Source: Alphaproteobacteria bacterium
GTDB taxonomy: Bacteria; Pseudomonadota; Alphaproteobacteria; UBA6615
DNA: 64,000 bases
Direction: 5' to 3'
Assembly: GCA_002722515.1 (NCBI GenBank)
Contig: PBMH01000041.1
Coordinates: forward strand, 1 to 64,000
Shown piece by piece: positions 18,032 through 26,797 of the stretch (the stretch's first letter is position 1; each line of letters opens with the position of its first letter). The notes beneath the pieces are model-generated. The model was not told the DNA's origin. It saw only the letters and a program-made list of their open reading frames with translations, and ran no database searches. The position numbers were made by a program, and so were the translations under genes.

Positions 18032-19582
18032 CTAGTACCGGTCCTCGGGTAGATAGTCGTCGGGCGACAGGTTGGCGAACTGGGTGTAGTTACCGTTGAA
18101 CTGGAGAACCACTGTTCCGATCGGCCCATGCCGTTGTTTGGCGACAATTCCCTCTGCTTTGCCCCGGCATTTTTCCATGAGTTCCATGTAGCGCTGCTCG
18201 CGCTCGAGGTAGGTTTCCTGTTTTTCGCTATCGCGCGGGGTTGGCTTCTCGCGCTCACGATAATATTCCTCGCGAAAAATGAATGTTACGACATCGGCAT
18301 CCTGCTCGATCGAGCCTGATTCACGTAGATCCGATAGCTGCGGGCGCTTGTCCTCCCGTTGTTCGACCGCGCGTGAGAGCTGACTGAGTGCAATCACGGG
18401 CACGTTAAGCTCTTTCGCGAGCGCCTTCAGTCCGCGTGTGATTTGTGAGACCTCCTGGACGCGGTTATCGCCACGGCTGTTAGTCGGCGGATTTATGAGT
18501 TGCAGATAGTCTACGATAATCAAGCTCAGGCCATGCTGACGCTTGAGACGTCGCGAACGGGTGCGAATCTGTGCCATTGTCAGTGCCGGTGTGTCGTCGA
18601 TAAATATTTTTAGGCCATGTAGGGCCTGAGACACTGCAAAAACCCGATTATACTCTTCCTCACGCACGTCGCCGCGGCGGATCGAGTCCGATCGTACGTG
18701 AGCTTGCTCGGAAATGATGCGGGTGGCGAGTTGTTCCGCCGACATCTCGAGGGAGAAGAAGGCGACACTCTCAGTTTCCTCGATGTCGGTGTCGTCAGGC
18801 CCGTCCTGCACCTGCTTGGACGAGGCTGCGTGATAGGCAATGTTGGTCGCCAGCGCCGTCTTACCCATGGAGGGGCGGGCTGCCACGATCACGAGGTCGG
18901 ATTCGTGCAGGCCGCCGAGGAGTTTGTCTAGGTCGGTGAAACCGGTCGGCACGCCGACCAACTGCCCATCGCGCTTGTAGGCGGCGGCGGCCATATTAAT
19001 AGCGCCTGTCACCGCGCTCTTGAAATCGCGAAAGCCGGTTTCGGTCGAGCCTTCCTCGGCGAGCTGGAACAGCAGCTCCTCGGCGTGCTCGATCTGCTCC
19101 GGCGCCGGGGTTTCCAGTTCATACTCGTAGGCGCTATTGACGACTTGGCTGCCAATGTCAATCAGCTCGCGTCGCAGAAAGCAGTCATAGACCTCGCGCC
19201 CCAGGTCGAATGCGTTCTGGACGGTGGTGACGGCGTTAGCGAGCTCGGCTATGTAGGCTTGGCCACCGATCGCATTTAAGTCGGCATCGTCCTTGAAGTA
19301 ATTTTTCAGCGTGACGGGGTCAGCGATTTGTCCATGCTCTATCAGATGGGCGCAGGCGGCGTAGACGCTGGCATGAGCCGGGTCTGCGAAATGCTCGGCC
19401 AAGAGGAACTCCTGCACCCGCTCGAATGAACGATTATTTACGAGAATTGCTCCCAAAAGTCCCATCTCCGCCTCGAAATTATGGGGCGGAGACCGGAATC
19501 CAATGCTACCTTCCTCGCCGTGGAGGGGCGTGATATTGACGGCTTCGTCGGTCATTGGGTCAGTCATGTCGCTCGTAGTCAT
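18032..19582 (-). CDS. dnaB: Replicative DNA helicase DnaB
   Basis: PPHNFEAEMGLLGAIL, LVIVAARPSMGKTALATNIA, VDYLQLI, SQLSRAVEQREDKRPQLSDLRESGSIEQDADVV. Confidence 0.97.
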   Translation of the reverse strand: MTTSDMTDPMTDEAVNITPLHGEEGSIGFRSPPHNFEAEMGLLGAILVNNRSFERVQEFLLAEHFADPAHASVYAACAHLIEHGQIADPVTLKNYFKDDADLNAIGGQAYIAELANAVTTVQNAFDLGREVYDCFLRRELIDIGSQVVNSAYEYELETPAPEQIEHAEELLFQLAEEGSTETGFRDFKSAVTGAINMAAAAYKRDGQLVGVPTGFTDLDKLLGGLHESDLVIVAARPSMGKTALATNIAYHAASSKQVQDGPDDTDIEETESVAFFSLEMSAEQLATRIISEQAHVRSDSIRRGDVREEEYNRVFAVSQALHGLKIFIDDTPALTMAQIRTRSRRLKRQHGLSLIIVDYLQLINPPTNSRGDNRVQEVSQITRGLKALAKELNVPVIALSQLSRAVEQREDKRPQLSDLRESGSIEQDADVVTFIFREEYYREREKPTPRDSEKQETYLEREQRYMELMEKCRGKAEGIVAKQRHGPIGTVVLQFNGNYTQFANLSPDDYLPEDRY

Positions 19583-19785
19583 AGTCCTGCACCCTAATGA
19601 TGCTTGCGTCCTTGCGGTGCATTCATCTGCGGTGAGTTCAGTGAAACATGAGGATAAGCTGATTCGTGGTGACTGTATTTTCGCTTGCAGTGAACCGTGA
19701 TCTGGTCATAGCGAACGTTTTCGCGGTTAGTCCGTGGACCATTTAGGCCTATATTTTTGTTCGGTAATTCATCAAGGAGATATCA

Positions 19786-20769
19786 ATGCGTGCAGCCTGG
19801 TATGCGGAATTCGGATCCGCAAAGGATGTTTTTGAGGTCGGTGAGCAGAACACACCGACCGCCGGCGATGGCGAAGTTCTGGTGCGGATCCATGCTTCGG
19901 GGATAAACCCGCTTGATGTGAAGCGTCGCGCGGGCGAACGCGGTCCCATGGTAGGAAACCGAATGGTTCCGCATTTTGATGGGGCGGGAGTGATTGTAGC
20001 AGTTGGTACCGGTGTGGATTCAGCCCGGATCGGCGAACGGGTATGGGTCTTTGAAGGGCATTGGATGCGCGGCGACGGCACGGCGGCGGAGTATGTCAGT
20101 TTGCCTGAATCCCGCGCAAACCCGCTGCCGGATGATCAGAGTTTCTCCGAGGGGGCCTGCTTGGGTATACCGGCGATGACGGCGCATCCGCTGGTCTTTA
20201 CTGATGGTGCGGTTGACGGCCAGACGGTACTGGTGACTGGCGCGGCGGGTGCTGTGGGCAACTATGCCGTTCAGATGGCGCGAAACGGCGGCGCTACCGT
20301 AATCGGCACCGTTAGCTCCGAGGAGAAGGCCCTGCTGGCGATCGAGGCCGGCGCCAAGCACGCTATCAACTACAAAACCGAGGACGTTGCGGCCCGGGTG
20401 AAGGAACTGACCGGCGGCAAGGGTGTGGACCGGGTTATTGAGGTGGAACTCGGCGGCAACATCGAGACGACGGTCAAGATTCTAAAGACTGGCGGTGTCA
20501 TTGCAGCCTACGCATCGATGGCCCAGCCGGTTGTACCTTTCTCTTTCTACGGATTCCTTATGAAGTCCCCAACCCTGCGCATTATCGGTTGTTTTACCAT
20601 GCCGGATGCCTTTAAGGCCCAGAGTGTGGCGGATATTTCACGATGGATGGCCGAAGGGAAGCTTGCCAGCAGCGTTGCTACCGAGTTTCCGCTGGCCGAA
20701 ATTGCTGCAGCCCATGAGATGGTTGAGGGGGGCCGCCAGGTCGGCGGTGTAGTTGTGACGATTGACTAG
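19786..20769 (+). CDS. Quinone oxidoreductase / zinc-binding-type alcohol dehydrogenase family protein (MDR)
   Basis: GSAKDVFEVGEQ, GDGEVLVRIHASGINPLDVKRR, VTGAAGAVGNYAVQMAR. Confidence 0.87.
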   Translation: MRAAWYAEFGSAKDVFEVGEQNTPTAGDGEVLVRIHASGINPLDVKRRAGERGPMVGNRMVPHFDGAGVIVAVGTGVDSARIGERVWVFEGHWMRGDGTAAEYVSLPESRANPLPDDQSFSEGACLGIPAMTAHPLVFTDGAVDGQTVLVTGAAGAVGNYAVQMARNGGATVIGTVSSEEKALLAIEAGAKHAINYKTEDVAARVKELTGGKGVDRVIEVELGGNIETTVKILKTGGVIAAYASMAQPVVPFSFYGFLMKSPTLRIIGCFTMPDAFKAQSVADISRWMAEGKLASSVATEFPLAEIAAAHEMVEGGRQVGGVVVTID

Positions 20770-21218
20770 GTGTTCTTGATCGCTTGGATGATCGTCTCAA
20801 GCGCCTGCAGAAATTTTGACCGGTCACTTTTGGTAAATGTGGGCGGGCCACCGGTAATTTCGCCGGTTGATCGGAGGTCGGTCATCAAGTTGCGGGTCGC
20901 CAGTGCCATACCGATAGAGGCCTGATCCAGTTGCTTGCCGTTGGGCCTAAGGGCTCGGGCATTTTTCTTGATACAACGGTCGGCTAGCGGGATATCTTGA
21001 GTTACCACGATATCGCCCGGTCCGATGCGCTCGGCGATCCAGTCGTCTGCGATGTCTGAGCCGCAAGCTACGACTGTTTGGGTAACGAGCGGGTGCCTGC
21101 TAAATCCGAACATGCCGCTGTTTGACACGAGTTGGACTGAAATTTGGTGGCGTTCTGCGACCCGGACGATCTCGTCCTTCACGGGGCAGGCGTCTGCGTC
21201 AACGTAGATTTCGAGCAT
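20766..21218 (-). CDS. YaiI/YqxD family protein (DUF188)
   Basis: Trimmed start MLEIYVDADACPVKDEI; DDWIAERIGPGDIVVTQDIPLADRCI; RNLMTDLRSTGEITGGPPTFTKSDRSKFLQ. Confidence 0.9.
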   Translation of the reverse strand: MLEIYVDADACPVKDEIVRVAERHQISVQLVSNSGMFGFSRHPLVTQTVVACGSDIADDWIAERIGPGDIVVTQDIPLADRCIKKNARALRPNGKQLDQASIGMALATRNLMTDLRSTGEITGGPPTFTKSDRSKFLQALETIIQAIKNT

Positions 21219-21241
21219 CGATTTTGCTGACGCGCGCGGGC

Positions 21242-22474
21242 TCACTCCGCCGCTTTCTTCTCCACCTGGGATAGCCGGCGCTCCCAGTCCGTAATGTAGT
21301 CGCGTGTGAGGGGCACGGCATCCTGCCGCTTCGCAATCTGAATCTGGAAGACCATCTGACCCATGTAGCGGAAAGAAATTTCGCAGCCGATGAGATAGAA
21401 CTCCCACATACGGCAGAACCGTTCGTCGTACAGTTCAACTGCCTTTTCGCGCTGGGCCATGAAGCGTTCATACCAGTGATGTAGTGTTTCGGCGTAGTGC
21501 AGGCGCAGAATTTCGATGTCCGTGACCCATAGGCCGGCTTTTTCGATCGCCGAAAGGGTCTCGGAAAGGGCGGGGGTGTAGCCACCCGGGAAAATATATT
21601 TACGCAGCCACTGATTGGTTGTTCCGGGTGGCTCCATGCGTCCGATCGAGTGCAAAAGAAAAATACCGTCTTCGGCCAGGAGCTGCTTTGCCTTGCGGAA
21701 ATATTCGAGATGGTGGCCCGTGCCAACGTGTTCAAACATTCCCACCGAGACGATGCGATCGAAAATTTCCGGCTCGTCACGATAATCCTGCAGTTTGAAC
21801 CGAACTTGATCGGATAGGCCTTCGTTAGCTGCGCGCTGCTGGCTCACCTTATGCTGCTCTTTCGAAAGGGTCACGCCGGTGACGTCGGCACCCGTTGTCT
21901 TTGCGAGGTAAAGCGCTAGGCCGCCCCAACCCGAACCTATGTCGAGGACTTTCTTTCCCGGTTCATCAAGAAGCAGCTTGGCCGCAATGTGGCGCTTCTT
22001 GTTGTCCTGGGCCCGATCAAGATCGTTATGGCTGCCGTCGAAATAGGCGCAGGAATATTGTCGGTCAGGGTCTAGGAATAGATCGTATAGATCGTCCGAC
22101 AAGTCATAATGATGAGCAACATTCTTCTGCGCCTTGCCGACCGGATTATATTGTTGGATTCGGCGGAAGAGGTGGCTGAGGTTTGCTGTAAGATCGGAGA
22201 ACCAGTGACCCTCGAAGGATTCGATGTTGCGTCCTACAAGGTCTATCAGGTCGAAGAGTGCACCCTCCTCGATCGTCAGTGTCCCATCCATATACGCTTC
22301 GCCTAGGGCCAGTCTAGGATTTAGAAGTAAACGTTGTTCCGTGGCGCGATCGTGAATCCGGACTGCGACGTGCGGGGGTTCACCGTTGCCGAAACGGTGT
22401 GTCTTTCCACCAGCATCGATCAGGACGAAGTTGCCCTCGTCGATGATTCTATCGAGAAATCGAGCAAGAAGCAT
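21242..22474 (-). CDS. cfa: Cyclopropane-fatty-acyl-phospholipid synthase family protein
   Basis: AHHYDLSDDLYDLFLDPDRQYSCAYF, VLDIGSGWGGLALYLAKTTGADVTGVTLS, SVGMFEHVG, FPGGYTPALSE. Confidence 0.93.
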   Translation of the reverse strand: MLLARFLDRIIDEGNFVLIDAGGKTHRFGNGEPPHVAVRIHDRATEQRLLLNPRLALGEAYMDGTLTIEEGALFDLIDLVGRNIESFEGHWFSDLTANLSHLFRRIQQYNPVGKAQKNVAHHYDLSDDLYDLFLDPDRQYSCAYFDGSHNDLDRAQDNKKRHIAAKLLLDEPGKKVLDIGSGWGGLALYLAKTTGADVTGVTLSKEQHKVSQQRAANEGLSDQVRFKLQDYRDEPEIFDRIVSVGMFEHVGTGHHLEYFRKAKQLLAEDGIFLLHSIGRMEPPGTTNQWLRKYIFPGGYTPALSETLSAIEKAGLWVTDIEILRLHYAETLHHWYERFMAQREKAVELYDERFCRMWEFYLIGCEISFRYMGQMVFQIQIAKRQDAVPLTRDYITDWERRLSQVEKKAAE

Positions 22475-22559
22475 CGTATCCCCCGTGTCTAATTAATGTT
22501 CACGACGCCACGGCAAAGTTAGCAAAACTAGCGCGAACGGGCAAAACACGGAATCGCAT

Positions 22560-23279
22560 TCAGTTTTTCCCGGTCTCGGCGTCCTTGGATGTGTCCGATG
22601 CCTCGGAAATCGGGACATCGGTATCACTGGCGTCTGCAGTGTCTTCGGCTTCATTGGCGACGCGCTCGGCAACTTCTTCCTCGACCATGCCTTCGATCGC
22701 TTCGACCTCGGCAGTCTTATCATCTGCTACAGCGAGTGCTTCGTCAGCCAAAGCAATTGCATTTTCCGCTGCTTCGGCCTCTTCGGCAATCTGGGTGATT
22801 GACTGGCCATGCTCTCGCTGGGTCACCGCTTCGTCATCGGTGCGCGCGACATTGATAGTTAGCTCGACTGATACCTCAGGGTGTAGCGAAATCCGTATCG
22901 GATGTAGGCCCAACTCCTTGATTGCCCGGTCCAACAGCACTTGGCCACGGCCAACGGAGACCCCGCGTTCCGCGACGGAGTCGGAAATGTCCCGTGCGCT
23001 GACAGAACCGTATAGCTGGCCGCCATCGCCGGCCTGGCGGATCAGCACGACATCGAGGTCTTCAATCTTGCCAGCTACCGCTTCGGCTTCCTCGCGTCGC
23101 TTAAGGTTTTCGGCCTCAAGCTGCGTCCGCTGGGATTCGAAATGCGTTCGGTTGTCGTCGGTCGCGCGAAGTGCCTTTTTCTGTGGCAACAGAAAATTGC
23201 GCGCATAGCCCGACTTGACTGTGACTACGTCTCCCATCTGTCCTAGTTTTTCGATACGTTCGAGAAGAATTACGTCCAT
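22560..23279 (-). CDS. rplI: 50S ribosomal protein L9 with an acidic C-terminal extension
   Basis: MDVILLERIEKLGQMGDVVTVKSGYARNFLLPQKKAL; C-terminal ~85 residues are Ala/Glu/Asp-rich. Confidence 0.95.
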   Translation of the reverse strand: MDVILLERIEKLGQMGDVVTVKSGYARNFLLPQKKALRATDDNRTHFESQRTQLEAENLKRREEAEAVAGKIEDLDVVLIRQAGDGGQLYGSVSARDISDSVAERGVSVGRGQVLLDRAIKELGLHPIRISLHPEVSVELTINVARTDDEAVTQREHGQSITQIAEEAEAAENAIALADEALAVADDKTAEVEAIEGMVEEEVAERVANEAEDTADASDTDVPISEASDTSKDAETGKN

Positions 23280-23280
23280 T

Positions 23281-23475
23281 TCATACCTCCTGGCCGGATC
23301 GCAATAATCCGGTCGCTATCAGCGGGATGCCGGTCTGGTGCAGGTGCGTGGCCGCACCGATGCCGAACGCGAACGGAACCGCAAAGAACAGTTCCAACAG
23401 CGCATCTGCGCTGAGCGTAAAGGCATATGATTTGACCGGGTTCATCATAGTTTCATGTCGCACCGGCGTATCCAC
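23281..23475 (-). CDS. Short hypothetical (possibly membrane) protein between rpsR and rplI; possible remnant of the DUF2232 gene usual at this position
   Basis: 64-aa ORF filling the rpsR-rplI gap, hydrophobic centre LLELFFAVPFAFGIGAATHLHQTGIPLIATGLL. Homology not demonstrable by eye. Confidence 0.35.
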   Translation of the reverse strand: MDTPVRHETMMNPVKSYAFTLSADALLELFFAVPFAFGIGAATHLHQTGIPLIATGLLRSGQEV

Positions 23476-23487
23476 GTGCCGGGGCCG

Positions 23488-23760
23488 TCAGTCGACGACG
23501 TAGGGTAGCAGGGCCATGAACCGGGCGCGCTTGATCGCTCGCGACAGCTCGCGCTGCTTCTTGGCCGAGACTGCGGTAATCCGGCTCGGTACGATTTTGC
23601 CACGCTCGGAGATGTATCGAGACAGCAATTTTGTGTCCTTATAGTCGATCTGTGGCGCGTTCGCGCCGGAGAAAGGACATGTCTTACGACGACGGAAAAA
23701 CGGACGCCGTCCGCCGCCGTTTCCGCCGCCGTTTCCGCCACCGCGAGGTCCCATAGACAT
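23488..23760 (-). CDS. rpsR: 30S ribosomal protein S18
   Basis: [15 protein letters not shown]...[51 protein letters not shown]. Confidence 0.97.
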   Translation of the reverse strand: MSMGPRGGGNGGGNGGGRRPFFRRRKTCPFSGANAPQIDYKDTKLLSRYISERGKIVPSRITAVSAKKQRELSRAIKRARFMALLPYVVD

Positions 23761-24260
23761 TATTCAGTCTCCCCTTTGTGAGTCGCCGCTGATGTTTCGC
23801 CGTCCGGGGTTTCGGTTTCCGGGGCGGCCTCGGCAGGTGCGTCGCCGTCCGGGGTTTCGGTTTCCGGGGCGGCCTCTATCGGCGTAGTTGGCTTATCTCT
23901 GTCGCCATCTTCATCGTCACGTCGTGGGCCGCGGTCTTTGCGGCCTTGCATCATGATTGAGGGGCCTTCTTCATGTTCGTCGACCCGCAGTGTTAGGTAA
24001 CGAAGAATGTCGTCATGGATACGCTGTTGGCGCTCTAGCTCGAGGATAGCGTCTGGCGGCGCGTCAAGATTCATCATGACATAGTGGCCCTTTCGGTTTT
24101 TCTTGATCCGGTAGGCGAGATTGCGAAGACCCCAGGACTCGGTGCCTACGACCTTCCCGCCTCCTGTCTCAACGACACCGGCAAAGGCTTCGACCATCTG
24201 GTCGACCTGCGTGCCAGAAATATCCTGACGTGCAATAAATACATGCTCATAGAGTGGCAT
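23760..24260 (-). CDS. rpsF: 30S ribosomal protein S6 with repetitive C-terminal tail
   Basis: [15 protein letters not shown]...[28 protein letters not shown]. Start trimmed to MPLYEH. Confidence 0.96.
   Translation of the reverse strand: MPLYEHVFIARQDISGTQVDQMVEAFAGVVETGGGKVVGTESWGLRNLAYRIKKNRKGHYVMMNLDAPPDAILELERQQRIHDDILRYLTLRVDEHEEGPSIMMQGRKDRGPRRDDEDGDRDKPTTPIEAAPETETPDGDAPAEAAPETETPDGETSAATHKGETE
23797..23876 (-). repeat. Two identical 35-bp direct repeat copies (period 45 bp) in the rpsF 3' end
   Basis: tcgccgtccggggtttcggtttccggggcggcctc at 23797-23831 and again at 23842-23876. Encodes [11 protein letters not shown] twice. Confidence 0.93.
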
Positions 24261-24333
24261 ATTCTGCGACTCCCCTTGGCTGTTAATTGACAACCGACGA
24301 TCGCCCCTTTTGGGCCGCGTCCGCATTGTCATA

Positions 24334-24357
24334 GCCGGTCCGTCGGTACGGTCCGGC
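24334..24357 (-). promoter_or_regulatory. Hairpin in rpsF-rpsR leader (candidate S6:S18-type autoregulatory leader)
   Basis: GCCGGTCCGT-CGGT-ACGGTCCGGC: 10-position stem with one central mismatch, about 75-100 nt upstream of the rpsF start. Family assignment untested. Confidence 0.35.
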
Positions 24358-24551
24358 AAGGAGTTGACGCCGGATGTCTCCCGGCCCCGTTTAAGGCGCG
24401 GGAATACAGCACAAGCATTCAAGCGGCGCAAGGGCTACCTGATCATGATTCTTAGCGATGTCGACGTGCGTTGCTTGCGGCTTGGCGACGGCGACGATAA
24501 GAAGGTTATGACGTATTGACGTCGTCACGGTAGACAAGGAAATTTTGAGAG

Positions 24552-25493
24552 ATGACACGCGCATTCGTCTTTCCCGGACAGGGAAGCCAGGAAGTTGGCA
24601 TGGGGCAGGCACTAGCATCGGCTTTCCCGGACGCTCGGCTTGTTTTTGAGGAGGTCGACGACGCACTCGATAGCCACCTAAGTCGGATTATTTTTGATGG
24701 GCCACAGGAAGAACTTACGCTTACGCGAAATGCCCAACCGGCATTGATGGCGGTCAGCATGGCCGTTGTGCGCGTTCTCGAAGGAGAGGGCGGGCTCAAG
24801 GTCGCGGATGTGGCATCTCATGTGGCCGGCCACAGCTTGGGCGAATACTCGGCGCTGGCGGCGGCTGGCTCCCTGAGCGTGGCTGACACGGCGCGCCTGT
24901 TGCGGACGCGCGGAGAGGCGATGCAAGCAGCGGTGCCTGTTGGCGTTGGCGCCATGGCGGCGATCCTAGGGCCGAGCCTGGATGAGGTCGAGGTGATTGC
25001 TGCCGACGCGGCCGAGGAGCAGGTCTGCGATGTAGCAAACGACAATTCCGAGGGTCAGGTGGTGGTTAGTGGTAGTGCCGGGGCGGTGGAGCGCGCTGTT
25101 GAGATTGCAAAGGAACGCGGAGCGCGCCGCGCGGTTCTTTTGCCGGTCAGCGCTCCGTTTCATTGCTCCCTCTTGGGCCCGGCAGCCGACGTCATGACCT
25201 ATGCCCTCGCTAGCGCCGAAATATCTGTGCCCAACCCGTCCGTCGTTGCTAACGTGACTGCGGCACCGGTGACAGACCCGGATGAAATCCGTAGCCTGCT
25301 GATCGAGCAGGTCACTAGCCGTGTACGTTGGCGTGAGAGTGTTCTGGCGATGCGGGCGCTCGGGGTTGAGGAGCTCTGCGAACTCGGCGCGGGCAAGGTC
25401 CTGTCGGGATTGACCCGGCGGATCGACCGCGAGATGACGAGCCGCGCTATTGGTTCGCCTGAAGACATCGAAGATTTTCTCAGCGCGTGTTAA
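24552..25493 (+). CDS. fabD: Malonyl CoA-acyl carrier protein transacylase
   Basis: FVFPGQGSQEVGMG, VAGHSLGEYSALAAAG, LPVSAPFHCSLL. Confidence 0.96.
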   Translation: MTRAFVFPGQGSQEVGMGQALASAFPDARLVFEEVDDALDSHLSRIIFDGPQEELTLTRNAQPALMAVSMAVVRVLEGEGGLKVADVASHVAGHSLGEYSALAAAGSLSVADTARLLRTRGEAMQAAVPVGVGAMAAILGPSLDEVEVIAADAAEEQVCDVANDNSEGQVVVSGSAGAVERAVEIAKERGARRAVLLPVSAPFHCSLLGPAADVMTYALASAEISVPNPSVVANVTAAPVTDPDEIRSLLIEQVTSRVRWRESVLAMRALGVEELCELGAGKVLSGLTRRIDREMTSRAIGSPEDIEDFLSAC

Positions 25494-25502
25494 GAGGGCG
25501 TT

Positions 25503-26244
25503 ATGTTTAACCTGAACGATAAGGCCGCACTGGTGACTGGTGCTACGGGTGGCATCGGTGACGCGATCACTCGCACTCTGCATGAGCTCGGCGCAAAAGT
25601 AGTGATCAGTGGCACACGGGGGGAACGCTTGGAGGCACTGGCCTCTGATCTGGGCGAGAATTGCTACGTCGCGGCTGCCAACCTTTTGGAAGATGGTGCC
25701 GCGGACAGATTGGTCGCGACTGCGGTGGAAGCCGCCGGCGGGGTCGATATCCTCGTCAACAACGCGGGCCTGACCCGGGACAACCTGGCAATGCGCATGA
25801 AGGACGACGAATGGCAACGAGTGATCGACGTGAACCTGTCGGCATCCTTTCGGCTTAGCCGCGCGGTCCTGCGTGGCATGATGAAGGCGCGATGGGGTCG
25901 TATCGTTACGATCACTTCGGTTGTCGGTTCTACGGGTAATCCGGGCCAAGCAAACTATGCCGCTTCTAAGGCCGGGTTAACGGGCATGAGCAAGGCCCTC
26001 GCGCAGGAGGTTGCGAGCCGAGGAGTTACTGTTAATTGCATTGCCCCTGGCTTTATTGAGACCCCGATGACTGCTGTACTAACCGATGATCAGAAAACCT
26101 CAATGCTGGAACGCATTCCGACTGGACGTCTGGGGTCACCAAAAGAAAGATATTGCTTCTAGTGTTGCCTATCTGGCGAGCGAGGAAGCTGGCTACGTCA
26201 CGGGCCAGACGCTGCATGTTAATGGGGGCATGGCAATGCTATGA
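25503..26244 (+). CDS. fabG: 3-oxoacyl-ACP reductase FabG, reading frame broken by a 1-nt insertion near 26141-26150
   Basis: Track ORF ends after ...[16 protein letters not shown]. Skipping one nt in aaaagaaaga restores ...[36 protein letters not shown], stop at 26242-26244. Confidence 0.93.
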
Positions 26245-26477
26245 GCTGGCATCGGTGGCGTTGTGCGGGAGCCGTGCTTGACGTTACGCGCGAACGCCGG
26301 TAAACGCCGCTCCAATGTTGCGTGGGCTTGGTCGCTATGGCGGGATGCGCGGCGCTGTGATAGGGATGGTTAATTGATTTTCGAGGGCGCTCGGATACCG
26401 AATCGTCTTAAATAAATACTGAACCAAGCGACCCGGCAACGGTCGCGCGAAACCAAAGTAACTAAGGGCAGGCAGAC

Positions 26478-26714
26478 ATGAGCGATATCGCTGACCGGGT
26501 GCAGAAAATTGTTGTTGAACATTTGGGCGTCGACGAGGGGAAAGTTTCCGAGGGTGCAAGCTTTATCGACGATTTGGGGGCCGATAGCCTAGATACAGTT
26601 GAGTTAGTGATGGCTTTCGAAGAAGAATTTGGGTGTGAAATTCCAGATGACGCGGCCGAAAAGATTCTCACGGTCGGCGACGCAGTAAAATTTCTCGAAC
26701 AAGCCTCCGACTAA
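26478..26714 (+). CDS. acpP: Acyl carrier protein
   Basis: [23 protein letters not shown]...[33 protein letters not shown]. Confidence 0.98.
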   Translation: MSDIADRVQKIVVEHLGVDEGKVSEGASFIDDLGADSLDTVELVMAFEEEFGCEIPDDAAEKILTVGDAVKFLEQASD

Positions 26715-26797
26715 TCCGCTAGCTGATCTCGTCGCATGTTTTAGCGGCGGTGGTCTAGTAAGCTTTGATTGACCGAGCAACAGCGCATCGGAATCCA

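Noticed and set aside
18028-18258. N-terminal extension of the alr ORF overlapping the dnaB 3' end in another frame
   Set aside because: The extension has no homology-like pattern, and a TTG start directly after the dnaB stop gives a normal Alr N-terminus.
24966-25949. 327-aa reverse-strand ORF antisense to fabD/fabG
   Set aside because: Lies entirely opposite two clearly coding genes; composition is typical of antisense frames in GC-rich DNA, with no recognisable motif.
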